64,000 nucleotides of DNA, from NCBI RefSeq assembly GCF_963855985.1, contig NC_087095.1, positions 12,286,001 to 12,350,000 of the forward strand, read 5' to 3'. Origin of the DNA: Ostrinia nubilalis (Eukaryota; Arthropoda; Insecta; Lepidoptera; Crambidae). Under the pieces are notes generated by a model. That model was not told the DNA's origin. It saw only the letters and a list, made by a program, of their open reading frames with translations, and did no database searches. Each line of letters begins with the position of its first letter. The first letter of the stretch is position 1. Shown in pieces: positions 25,283-35,695 of the stretch. The translations under genes were made by a program, and so were the position numbers.

Positions 25283-27889
25283 TAATAAATTGGAAAAAAG
25301 TTTACAAAATTGAACAGGATACAAATAAATTTGAGAAAAATCACTAAATTGAAAATCAACATACGTCCAATTATGCTTTTTCCCAACAAGTAAAACTACC
25401 TGGGACGTAGTTTTTTACTTCAAAACAATGACGATTTGTGCATTTCTATTAATAATAAAGATACCCACTATAAAAATCGATCACGCGTTCGTCGACTGAA
25501 CCACAGATTAAATAATACTTAGAAGTAGACTGTAAACAGTTCTCACCCGGACACGTCATCATTTTTATCGTTCCAGTTAACACAATGTAAACAAACAGTC
25601 ACGATTATGTTTAGATGCGTAAATCGTTTGATTTTTTCTATAAATAAAATGCGTTCGATCGCCAACCCTCATTTGGCAAGTGTCGTGTCGCATTTGCATT
25701 TCCGATATCAAGCGATGACAGGGTTAAATAAAGAACACAGATGAACGCACATAAAACTATACATTTTTATTGCAAAATCACCTGTGTTATAACTACATAA
25801 GATTCCGCAGTGTTTAGCTTGATGTAGTAATGTGTACTAATCTATGAACTCAAATGTCAATGTATGCAAAACGTAAACATCATAATATTATACTAAGTAG
25901 AACCATTAATATTTCCTAGATTTTCCTAGTTCTTCTTAAACTCAGACGCTGATCTTAGGCTTTCCTCCCTAATTGATTTTAATACGGTGCCAAAGCCACT
26001 TCAAAAAATAATTGATACAGTATTAGGGCTAAAGGAGCTATAAAATTAATTTCATAATGTTCCCAGCATTTATTGTGAATTATCATAGGTTCTTGAGGCA
26101 GCGTTCTAGATACCGTCCAATCAACCCTTCCACGCACTTTCTATTTCGCGCGTCCTTTATCGTTAGCACACTTTGAAAAAGGTCGCACGGCGTTCCACGA
26201 ACCGTCGCGTGGTCGTGTTTACGCCGGTTTGTTTACAAACATTATGTTTACGGCACGATGCAAGCGTCACGAGTCACGACCGCGTCACGCCACACCCTCT
26301 CCTGCTGACATAGGCCGCTGTAAATTCGAACCTAACCTTTTTAAAATTTAAATTTAGAAACGGCATTCCTTTTTTAAATATCATCATCAGATTTTACCAC
26401 CGATATGTTATTAAACTTTTTGCACTCATAAATTCAAAAACAGAACTCCATTATCCTGTTATTTTTTTAAATGTGCTTGGTATTTTTCCATAACCCTTTT
26501 GATGCTGCCAGAATGTTCTAATTTAGTGTCATGTGGTTTACATAGTTATGAAGAATGGCCAGTGTCATGTAATCATTTAAAGTGTATAACTACTTGCCGT
26601 CTTTTCAACAGACACCTGCTTGAAACCAAAATAGCACAATTACAGCACAACCAGTTGGTTCAAGTCTCTAAGCTGCACTATTATAACGGTGTTGTGGAAA
26701 ATTTTGTTCTGGGTAGTTCCACTAGTGCATGTTAAAACCATTCTGTAACCTAGGTGACAGTAGTGGTGAAAACATCTGTGTAAATATGAGAAAATTTAAT
26801 TTAACTCGTGCAAGATCGAAAGTATTTAAGAATCTTGAATCATTTACGTTTTTTCCATCAGCTAAAATAGCCGTGTACTTGTGAAAATATTTGGGAATTA
26901 TTCCCGACTATTTGCACGCTGTTATGTAAAAAATTGTAATGATCGCCTCGTGCATTAATGTTGATTGACAATTTGGCATTTAGGTGCGAATTAGTTCCAA
27001 AATAGCTTAACTTCGCAGCTAATTTAAGGTGTCCTCAATTCACCTTATTATTCACAGTCGGCCGTCATTTGTTTAGTCCTAAGCTGACAAAATTGCGAGA
27101 AAATTCTATCGAAGTTTGCCGTTTGAATTTTATTGACGCTGATCCTTAACCAATAATGTCCAATGCACAACGTTAATAAAAAAAGCTAAATAACGTTATG
27201 TTTCTGTTGATTTAAACATTTAGTTAATAGGTGCAACGATGATTCAATTGATTTTAAAATAAATGTCGTATGTATTATGACACATCAAGCATTTTCTGAC
27301 GATTGATATAATGTCAACTACGTAACACTACTTTGATTTTTAAAACATAATAGAATCTTTTAAATAGAAATACAAGTGGTCAGAAATAAGAATATGATTT
27401 GGCAAAAGGTTACGTGAATCGTATAGGTATTCAAGATTATACATGTTAAATAATTAATTGATATTATCAAATCACTAAAAGAAGCAAAAAAAGTTGAAAA
27501 TTAATAAAATTGTTGTTTGAAAGTTCTTTATTTTTATGTACCGGAATAAAACGTTTAAGCCGGATTGCATAACACCGACCGGTATTATCTTCTTTGAATA
27601 TTCGGATATTTGTGCAGTTGACAACACATAGTACTATACAAATTCGTTGTAAAGTAGCCTTTAATACAACTGTATAAGATACTATCATGTTAGCTTGAAT
27701 ATGCCGACCAATAACGGAATATTTTGTGGTTTCTTATGTTATCGCAGTTTCTTCAGATACGGCCCGGCCGATGTTTGATTAATAAATACAAGTCACTCTT
27801 CGATAAAGTTTAAAAGATATAGTTGCATGTACCTATAACTAAAATATAATTATTGTGTTTTTAAAAATATTTCGAGATCTGTAACTGAC
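25283..27889 (+). other. FOXO intron 2, no gene recognised
   Basis: Intron sequence between two elements. The CpG-richer island at 26100-26300 contains the forkhead-motif cluster listed separately. The 78-codon ORF at 26499-26735 has no recognisable domain and no convincing splice sites, and is not annotated. Confidence 0.45.
26217..26251. promoter_or_regulatory. Cluster of three forkhead-type TGTTTAC motifs
   Basis: GTTTAC occurs at 26217, 26231 and 26246, each preceded by T, i.e. three complements of the forkhead consensus GTAAACA within 36 bp at 14 and 15 bp spacing. The middle one (TTGTTTAC) matches the FOXO DAF-16-binding element. The cluster lies in a CpG-richer island inside the FOXO intron, so autoregulation is possible. 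Function is inference. Confidence 0.35.
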
Positions 27890-28079
27890 CAGGGGGCGTA
27901 GTGTGAGTTGACGTCAAACGCATTCGATGTCGACTGCGTAAAAAAGTGACATTAAATGTAGGACGGATCGTACAGCGCTCGTAGCGGAAACTTTCAATAA
28001 CTAAAATCTTTATAATATATTTTTTTAACGCGCTCGCTAGTGACGTCGCGACGTTTGATGTAAACTCACACTAAGTCCT
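27890..28079. mobile_element. MITE with CAGGGGGCGTAGTGTGAGTT termini
   Basis: Left end CAGGGGGCGTAGTGTGAGTT followed by CAAACGCATTCGATGTCGAC; right end GACGTTTGATGTAAACTCAC, then ACTAAGTCCT, an imperfect inverted match. A second copy lies at 31371-31495 in the opposite orientation. Confidence 0.65.
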
Positions 28080-28121
28080 CAGCATTATTTGAGTCATAAA
28101 GTATACTCAGTTCTATCAGTA

Positions 28122-29160
28122 GGGGAGACTGGGGCTGGTCCTAACAAATTTTGATTTGAGCGTAATATTTTCTAAACTGCTTTAGCAAGAAACATGGTTT
28201 TTTGGTACGTGATGTCAAATTTAATGAGCTTTACGTAAAGTACAACAAAATGTATATAATAATTACCATATCTGAGAAAAATCAAGTTTTGCCAAACAAG
28301 TCACTTGTTAGATCTTACCCCCGGTTTGGGGTTGGTTTTAACATCGCTGGGGAAAGTTTTAACAGCGGGGGTAAGAAATGATTTATAGTTGGGAATGGGA
28401 TTTTGGCTAAGATAAACAACAAAATAATAATCAATGTTTATTAGAAACACTAATAAAATTAAATGCGGTTCCTTACCGTTCATAAAATAAACAGAAAACT
28501 TAAATTTTATTAGTTAAATAAACTGACTCACTCAATCAGCATTACTCAAATCAAAGAACAAAAAATAATTTTTGATCATCAAATGATCATTGAAATTCGG
28601 CTCCTTACCGTTTAAACATGTGTAATAAACTTAAAACTTACTAAATCTATCTTTAGCAAATAAATTAACAAAAAAAATACTCCTCTAATAAATCAACATA
28701 CAACTTTGGTTATAAAAGTCAGTCTTTCTCAATGTTCGAGGCAAATATTAACGCGTTAGAACCTACCCCGTGCATTTTGTTAAAACCAACCCCACGACCT
28801 CATTTTGCACAAAATTATTGTTTTTCTTTTACCGGTTATATTTTCGATTAAAACTTTGAAATTAATGAAAAATACAATAAATTCGGATTTATGCAATACC
28901 AAAGCCAATTTTCTACGATACGTCATATTTAAAGAGTAATGCAAAAAATTAAACACGTAAAAAAGTTCATTTTCCTGTGAAATTGGAGGCGTCTGACGCA
29001 ACCTGCTCCCGTGACGCTTGGCCGGCAACTGACAGGTCGAGACACGTTCGCGCTTATTCGTAGGCACAAAGTGCGTTGGAATTAGCGTGGTAAGTCGAAT
29101 AGGTTCTATGTAATTACGCTGTTAGTATTTACCCCTGTTAAAACCAGCCCCAGTCTCCCC
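28122..29160. mobile_element. 1.04 kb TIR element, TA target duplication, reiterated GGGGTTGGTTTTAAC
   Basis: Left end GGGGAGACTGGGGCTGGTCC at 28122; right end ACCAGCCCCAGTCTCCCC finishing at 29160; TA at 28120-28121 and 29161-29162. The word GGGGTTGGTTTTAAC or its complement recurs at about 28326, 28350 and 28770 and at the right end. Length, first bases (GGGGAGA) and architecture match the element at 24213, but the interiors differ. No transposase ORF was seen. Confidence 0.8.
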
Positions 29161-29199
29161 TATTGACATTAATACATAGGTATCAGGCCTCAATATAGC

Positions 29200-29300
29200 A
29201 CCCGCGTGGTCCATTGGTTAGATTTGGGCTCTCTCGACTCGTCAGAGGTTTGGTTTCCTAAAATTTTATGTAGTTTGTAAGATCGCATCGAGTCAAGTCA
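29200..29300 (+). repeat. Possible decayed tRNA-derived SINE head
   Basis: TGGTCCATTGGTTAGATT resembles a polymerase III A box, and AGAGGTTTGGTTTCC about 30 bases later resembles a degraded B box (normal form GGTTCGATTCC). No clear tail was identified. Weak call. Confidence 0.28.
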
Positions 29301-29875
29301 AGCGAACCTAACCGAGTTATAGTGTGTTGTCAGGAACCAAACTCACATTTTCAGCACTTTTGGATTAAGGTTTTGAATGAATGAATTGTAATCTAGGTTT
29401 TGTTACGTCAATAGATGCTAATTTGTCTATTGTGTATTACAGTGAACACACATGCCTTCAGTATAATAATCATTTGAAACAAAACTAATTCTATACTGTC
29501 GGTCGCGTCTTCGCTCCAAGGCTCGCTAGCAGTCTCAGCGGCTCGACCTTCACCGATAACAACTGTCGTCTACGCCATGTTTCTGTATTACACTACTCAT
29601 TTTACGAATTTAGATGTGCTGGTACAGTCAGCAAGATATAATTATTCACTTGCTTTTTATTGCCTATCACACTACATTACTGCCTCGTCCGTACTTTAGT
29701 ATTTTCAAGACTAAAGTCGCATTTTGACAGTCATTAAACTAAGCTGAGCTTACAAATTGACTGTTAGGCTGTGACTCTATCTACTAATACTACAGTACGG
29801 ATGATGAAATAGTAAAATGACGAAAGATAAAATCTGCCTAGTGCTATTTTGCAAAAGAAATGTAGTTTATTTCAG

Positions 29876-30090
29876 ACTAGCTGTGCCCGCGACTTCGTAC
29901 GCGTGAAAACCCGTTTTCGCAACATTTTTCATTTTTTCTCTGCACCTATTACTCGTAGCGTGATGGGATATATTCTTTCCTCTTCTAACACTGAAAGAAT
30001 TTTTCAAATCGGACCGGTAGTTCCTGAGATTAGCGCGTTCAAGTAAACAAACAAACAAACTCTTCAGCTTTATAAATGTAAGGCATTTAA
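29876..30090 (+). repeat. Short retroposon, GGCTTCGCCCGCG-type family
   Basis: Begins GACTAGCTGTGCCCGCGACT, then TCGTACGCGTG, and ends in an AAACAAACAAACAAACT tail followed by TTTATAAATGTAAGG. Same general head and tail layout as the copies near 20 kb, but a different subfamily. Confidence 0.55.
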
Positions 30091-30552
30091 GTTGTGTCAA
30101 TAACTAAGTCAAAATATTAGGATTATGTCAAAACGAGGAATCTTAGTGAATGCGACTTATAATACTAAAGTATTTACGTTTCCCAACTGCGCAGTACTGG
30201 TTCAGTATTGGCTACAATGTAAATGCAATTTGTTATTGTAGAACGCAGAACGTGTATCTTAACGATATGAACAGTCGGTAATTAGAATTAAACGACATTA
30301 TGTCTAGACAAACGTTTCTCAAGCTTCTTATAGATACCCCTAAAGATGATTTGGTTACAAGTTGTTTTGGGCTGAGTAGTATAATAACATGCACTTATTG
30401 AAATAGACGTTCATAAAAATATATTTTACAGCGTCTTTTTATTGTACTCAAGAAGTTAATTTGGATAGTTGACACCATAACAAGGCACCTCATTAGCCAT
30501 GAAAAGTCAATTAGTTTACGAGTAAGCTAATTTTTAATCTTTAATCTACTAT

Positions 30553-30906
30553 TTAAAAATAAGTCGGGTTTTCCTCCCTGACGTTATAACTCCAGAACGC
30601 ACGAACCGATTTCCACGGTTTTGCATTCGTTGGAAAGGTCTCGGGCTCCGTGAGGTTTATAGCAAAGAAAATTCGGGAAAAGGGGGTAAAACAGGATCCA
30701 CGCGTACGAAGTCGCGGGCGGCCGCTAGTAATAATATAAAAATGAATCTCAAAATTAAAAAAAAAGAATTTTACCAATTCTTTTTTTTTAATGTTCGTTG
30801 AAGTTCAACGTTGGTTTTATGACGAGAAAAATTCGAATTATTTCCGGGAAAACTCTAAAAACAGCCCTTTATTCACGGGCGAAGTCGCGGGCGGTAAGCT
30901 AGTTAT
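30553..30906 (-). repeat. Two adjoining minus-strand retroposon fragments
   Basis: CGTACGAAGTCGCGGGCGGC at about 30704 and GGGCGAAGTCGCGGGCGGTA at about 30878 are complements of the family head. Between them lies a poly(A)-like stretch. The 5' part (30553-30700) corresponds to the variable body, with CAGAACGCACGAACCGATTT as its conserved word. Confidence 0.5.
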
Positions 30907-31370
30907 TTTATAAAGATAAGTTAATAGAGTTGTAGAATGAGTAATATGAATATGTGATGACTTCAATAGCTATCCACAATTTAGGTTGACATCGCATGTT
31001 GACAGCTCATAAAAAGTAGGTGTGTCATTTGATTTGTGGTGTCAACTAGGTACCTAATTCCCTGTTTGCATGCATGACAAGTCATATGTTTGAGTCCTGC
31101 CTATGTCTAGAGTCTCATGTATCCTCTATAATCATAGAAATTATAAAATATTTCCAATACAGGATTTTATTTCGCAACATACCAATCGATAGCGTCGTTG
31201 TAGCCCTACTAACGGTAAAGTCGCTCTCGTACAGTCAGTCTCATCTGAAACCAGTTAAACTCAGACTGAGTATCGAAACGGCTAAGCCGTTTGACTGAGG
31301 TATAGAGTATGTGCAGTTAGGGTTTGTAAAATTAAGGCATGTAGTGTAGAGCTTAATGGCTCTACATGAG

Positions 31371-31495
31371 ACCTGTGGGCTGAGTGTGAGTTTGGTTTTT
31401 GAACGTTTCCCGCTAGGGGCGCTGTACAATCCGTTATTCTTTTTTACGCAGTCGACATCGAATGCGTTTGAAGTAAACTCACACTACGCCCCCTG
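31371..31495. mobile_element. MITE, CAGGGGGCGTAGTGTGAGTT family, second copy
   Basis: Right end GTAAACTCACACTACGCCCC, then CTG, preceded by GTCGACATCGAATGCGTTTG, the complement of the copy at 27890. The left end (ACCTGTGGGCTGAGTGTGAG) is more diverged. Confidence 0.6.
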
Positions 31496-31664
31496 ATAAC
31501 TTTTTGCTAGTGCGAGCCACGTGGTCTAGTTTTTCGTTGAAAATTACATGAAAATGTAAAAAGAAGCCATGAGTTTCCCCGTTGTGAATAAAAAAAATGT
31601 TGCCAATTTGTTTAGATTAATAAGTATTAATACTTACCTATGTAAGTCAGGGTTCGAAAATATC

Positions 31665-31754
31665 CTTATGATATATATCCGATATATATCGGATATATAT
31701 CATAAATATCGGATATTTATGATACATATCGGATATTTATGATATATATCGGAT
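31665..31754. repeat. Short tandem/palindromic GATATATATCGGATAT array
   Basis: Imperfect repeats of TATCGGATATTTATGATA and TATATATCGGATATATATC, forming nested palindromes. This is the interior of the hAT-like MITE. Its last nine bases, ATATCGGAT (31746-31754), are duplicated at 48684-48692 by the next insertion. Confidence 0.65.
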
Positions 31755-31762
31755 GGGTGTGT

Positions 31763-31768
31763 AATGTA
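31763..31768. repeat. Polinton target site duplication, left (AATGTA)
   Basis: AATGTA directly precedes the element's first base and is repeated at 47533-47538 just after its last. The uninterrupted copy B of the host element has only one AATGTA at the matching position, confirming a 6 bp duplication. Confidence 0.93.
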
Positions 31769-31886
31769 AGTAGGTTATAATTGTTCGTTCTAATTCACTT
31801 TCTTCTCATTCGCTTCCTTCGGCCGCTCATTCGAAGAAAGTTAATTAGACCGAACAATTATAACAAAAGAGTGAATTAGGATCTAA
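31769..31886 (+). repeat. Polinton left terminal inverted repeat with internal hairpin
   Basis: Starts AGTAGGTTATAATTGTTCG and matches the complement of 47416-47532 with only about five differences. Inside it, 31775-31805 and 31833-31863 are themselves inverted repeats (31 bases, two mismatches) around a 27-base loop, so each end of the element can fold into a hairpin. Confidence 0.92.
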
Positions 31887-32020
31887 AACTTGTTTTATGA
31901 TTCAGTTGAACGCAGTCTTTATAAATTGTTTGATTATGAATTAAACGCTCCCTATCGTACCTACTAATTGCTTTTGCTATTTATTTATGATATTTCTACA
32001 TTCTACTGTACCTACCTTAA

Positions 32021-32656
32021 ATCAAACGTTTGAGTCCAGTGGGCACGCGACGTATCACTAAAACACTATGCACTAACACCAATGTTCTTTATGTCACAGC
32101 GGTCGTTTGCTCAAGGTATAATTTTAGTCCGTTTGATCGTACTAACACTTGGCAACTTTCAGATTTACTGAGCCCACTATGATGTACTTTCTAATTGTTT
32201 CCAGAATTTAAGTGGCACCTAGAATCGCTCAGCGACACTAGCCCGTTTGGTCGTACCAACAAATCTGTACTTCGCTTAGAAAACTAATCAAGGCGAACTG
32301 TTCGTCTTAATTGTAACTGAATGTTAGCACCTAAAATCAAACCTTTTGAGTCTAATGACCACGCGACGTAAGTACACTAAAACACTACGCATACAATAAC
32401 ACCAATGCTCTTTATGTCAGCGGCCGTTTGCTCAAGGTATAATTTTAGTCCGTTTGATCGTACTAACACTTGGCAACTTTCAGATTTACTGAGCCCACCA
32501 TGATGTACTTTCTAATTGTTTCCAGAGTTTTAGTGGCACCTAGAATCGCTCAGCGACACTAGCCCGTTTGGTCGTACCAATAAATCTGTACTTCGCTTAG
32601 AAAAGTTTTCAAGGCGAACTGTTCGTCTTAATTGTAACTAAATGTTAGCACCTAAA
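32021..32656 (+). repeat. Two-copy tandem repeat, ~313-323 bp unit
   Basis: Copy 1 (32021-32333) and copy 2 (32334-32656) share long blocks such as CAAGGTATAATTTTAGTCCG and TGAGCCCAC(T/C)ATGATGTACT. They differ by a few substitutions and small indels near the start. No ORF spans them. A promoter, origin or packaging role is conceivable but untested. Confidence 0.85.
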
Positions 32657-33465
32657 ATAAAACCTTCACATGACAGTCCAGAGACTATGGCGTACACTTC
32701 AACACTGGCTCGATTGCGAATCATGTCATACGACAGTCAATTTGAGTACAGTATTTACAACAAAGGTTCCGTATGTAGGCATACATAATTAGAATCAAAC
32801 ATCATCAAAATTATGATATACTGTCTGAACTATTAAATTGTGTTTTTGTAATTATAATCACATCTAATAATTTATTATAAGATATTGATTTTTAACCGAT
32901 TAAAAAAGGAGAGGTTCTCATCTCAAATATATTTTTATAGATAACGTGTTAACGTTTAGTGCTCTTATAACATTATTATTGAACCGTAGTTTTTACCCAA
33001 AAAGTGTGTTTCACAAACATTACACATTTGAACCTTTGAGTAAAGTTAACATCAAAGATCATGAACTTATTCTGAGTTTTTTTTTTGCCTCACCTGACAT
33101 AATATTGTAGAATTTCCATCGACGGATAAATGATTAAATAATTAATTAGTGTATAATAATGTTTTTAAATGTTAACAAAGGCGATAAAATGGTTTCAAAT
33201 TATAATTTATATTCCTTATAAGGAACCCTAATCTTATAAGTTATAATGCAAGTATATTGTTACTGCTGAAACCACAGTTTTGAGCATGTAAGTACAGTCG
33301 GTAGTAAACATAACTCTACAAAAATGTTGAAACACTGCATTTATTGCTTATGTTATGTTTATCGTTTCTATAAACAACCAAAAAAACGAAATAATGCAAT
33401 TAACGAGATCATACCTCATCACACGATCAGTCAATATGATCACATGTACCTTTACATAGTAAAAC

Positions 33466-33750
33466 AACCTGAGTGGTTAGTGGTCAACAGGCCGCAATAC
33501 TACGCAAGAAGTCCCGGGTTCGATTCCCGGCTGGGCAGAAATTGAAATGATGAATTTTAATTCCTGTGATGGGTCTGGGTGTTACTATGTATAATGTGTA
33601 CCTATGTATTTAAATAGTTTTTAAGTAGTATATCCAATGGATATTATGTATTAAGCTAGCACCCATAACACAAGCATTTTAGTTGCTTACTTTGAAACTA
33701 GATGGCGCTGCGTGATATTATTCAAAGAAAGAAAGAAAGAAAGAAAGATA
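33466..33750 (+). mobile_element. tRNA-derived SINE inserted in the Polinton
   Basis: The head has an A-box-like GAGTGGTTAGTGGTCAACAG and a perfect B box GGGTTCGATTCCCGG at 33517-33531, the internal polymerase III promoter of a tRNA-derived SINE. The body runs to an (AAAG)n tail at 33721-33748. The 73-codon ORF overlapping the head is not a gene. Confidence 0.8.
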
Positions 33751-34311
33751 GTATGTTTAAGAAATAATCTAAAGTATGTAACAAGAAAAATATCCTAATA
33801 TGAAAAAAAAATCATCATTTTTTTACGCCGACTGTACCTACACTGATTATGCGGACGTCTGAGTAAATTGAAACTTTTGTTTTTCACAAATGTTAATGTT
33901 AATCAGCAATAACATTTTGTAATTGCTGATTCTATAAAAAATTTTGGCCAGTGATCGTAAACCCTGTGTTTGAAGGTTACTTTTGTAATTATACATTATA
34001 TTTTACCCGTTAACTAAGCGGTACAAATGGAAAAAATGTTGACTACCTCTTTTGCTGATCTTGCATTATTTTTAGATAAATTATGACCTCCAAATCGATA
34101 AAATTTAATAACTCCAGTAGTGCCACATAGTGCTCATCAACCTTCAAGGTTAAGGTATTCTTCAGCTTCAAGACCAATCTACAGCAACGAAATAATGTTC
34201 GTAAGTTTTTTTAACTTTTTTCCTTGTGTGTTTTATGAGAATAATAATGTGCATAATTATGAACTTAGGCAGTTCGATTTTTACAAGTTGTTTACTGTAT
34301 GTTGTTATTGA

Positions 34312-35576
34312 ATGTTCAATACATGTATTGTATTGAACATAATATGTCGTACCTGCATCATAATTTCGTCTTATAACTTTAACTCTATATTTTACAGGTC
34401 GGACTTTGAGTATTACTGCGACAAAAAAGCAGTTGCCAAGCGGCACGGAAATAAACGCGAAGACATAGATTCTGAAGAGGAAACATCTTGTAAAAGGTAA
34501 GATTTAATATAGACAAAGTAATATTCCAGTAATAAATCGATTTATTTTTGTTTGAAACAAGTGAAAATGATTATCGTTTTAAACTAATTTGATCGTTTGT
34601 TGGCAGGTTGAAGCAGCAGAGACCGCGAAAAACAGCCAAACATTTATTTGACGACTCTGAAGACGAATCAGTTAATAAACCGTAAGTTTTTAATCACTTT
34701 TATAACGTTTCACGTATTTACTTTGCGCTGTAATGTACCTATGTACTTAAATTAAATACGCGGGACTCACTTCTGTTTTGAAACAAATATTTATTAATTT
34801 ATGCGAACAAAGACTCATACTTACAAATTCTGTTTATTACTGTTTTAAACTAATTTGACCGTGTTTGTTGGCAGGTTGAAGCAGAAACCTCGAAAAACGG
34901 CCAAACATTTATTCGACGACTCTGAAGAGGAATCAGTTAATAAACCGTAAGTTTTTAATCACTTTTATGACGATTGAGGTATTTACTTTGCGTTGTAATG
35001 ATAATTGTATTTTGAAATAAATATTTAGCAAGCAAAGGCTTGGTATTCCGGTAGGAATTTTATAATTTTACCAGTTATCTCTCATTCCAACTAAAATAAT
35101 TAAAACTGTTTAAGAATATTTAATTCAAATGTTGTTTTTTTTTTTTCAGAACTAAATCATCAGCGAAAAAGTCGTCTACCAAACGCAAGTCAGCAGAGAG
35201 CTCGAGTGGAGACAAACGAACTCGAACCTCAGGGTGGAAGCTGGACTTGGACGACGACGCGGACGTCGAGAGCAGTCGCGCGCGCAGCCAGCCCGGCCGC
35301 CTGCAGTCCGTGCTGACGCGTCGAGTGGCCGACGGAGTCCTGCGCCGCACCGCCTCTCTGCCTGGGGATCTCTTCGTGGAGTTGCGCCTCTACAACGCGG
35401 ACGAGATACGAGCTGTGCAGCCGAAAGATCGTTGGGAGAAGGCGGTATTGTCACTCAAATACCAAAGCAGCTCTAACGCCGAACATCTTGACCTACTGCG
35501 GCAATTCGTCACGCGTGCGCGAGAGGCATTCGAAGAGGACGGTACTTTTTTCGCTGATAAAAAAAATAGTTCGTAA
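34312..35576 (+). CDS. Small multi-exon basic protein of the Polinton, unknown function
   Basis: Coding exons read at about 34398-34496, 34607-34681, 34875-34946 and 35150-35576, each with GT/AG borders and matching phases. The two middle exons (75 and 72 nt) encode near-identical acidic/basic modules (KTAKHLFDDSE, ESVNKP) and come from a local duplication that includes intron sequence. The last exon starts with an S/K-rich, NLS-like stretch (KKSSTKRKS), turns GC-rich, and ends in a folded-looking C-terminal region (LFVELRLYNADEI, RWEKAVLSLKY, LLRQFVTRAREAFEED). The 5' end is unresolved: an in-frame ATG exists at 34312, but the acceptor at 34397 suggests an upstream exon that was not identified. 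No domain was recognised; position beside polymerase suggests a replication or nuclear role. Confidence 0.55.
34607..34946 (+). repeat. Tandem exon duplication
   Basis: 34563-34690 and about 34838-34960 are homologous across intron, acceptor (TGTTGGCAG), exon and donor (CCGTAAGTTTTTAATCAC). Exon copies differ by a one-codon deletion and a few substitutions. Both remain open and in phase, so including both, one or neither keeps the reading frame. Confidence 0.8.
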
Positions 35577-35695
35577 TTTGTTATTAATTAGTTATTTAAG
35601 GTAATAAAATAAAATACTTTTTTATATCTTAGTTTTTTCACCCAGTCTATTTAATTTCATTCAAAGTTGTTAGGTAGGTTTTAAACTTTTTTATA

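Larger units (their letters stand above)
31887..34020. other. Polinton left non-coding region
   Basis: No supported gene. It contains a 313 bp tandem duplication (32021-32656), an AT-rich stretch (32657-33465) and a SINE (33466-33750). GTACAGTCGG words at about 33292 and, inverted, at 33823 could be the ends of another small element carrying the SINE, but that is not secure. Confidence 0.5.

Noticed and set aside
26499..26735. 78-codon ORF with several cysteines
   Set aside because: No recognisable domain, no flanking splice sites, isolated in intron.
32021..32656. CRISPR-like or satellite array
   Set aside because: Only two long direct repeats with no spacers; ordinary tandem duplication.
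33466..33540. Functional tRNA gene
   Set aside because: A and B boxes are present, but no cloverleaf acceptor stem could be drawn and a (AAAG)n-tailed body follows; it is a SINE.
33290..33836. GTACAGTCGG inverted words suggesting a MITE around the SINE
   Set aside because: Only about 10 bp of match and no clear target duplication; mentioned but not called.
34120..34200. Upstream exon of the small Polinton gene ending at the donor 34200|GTAAG
   Set aside because: Its open frame ends in phase 0, whereas the next acceptor (34398) needs two carried bases; joining gives an immediate stop, so the link is not supported.
35120..35454. Minus-strand ORFs opposite the last exon of the small Polinton gene
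   Set aside because: Shadows of a GC-rich exon; the + frame carries splice sites and a coherent protein.
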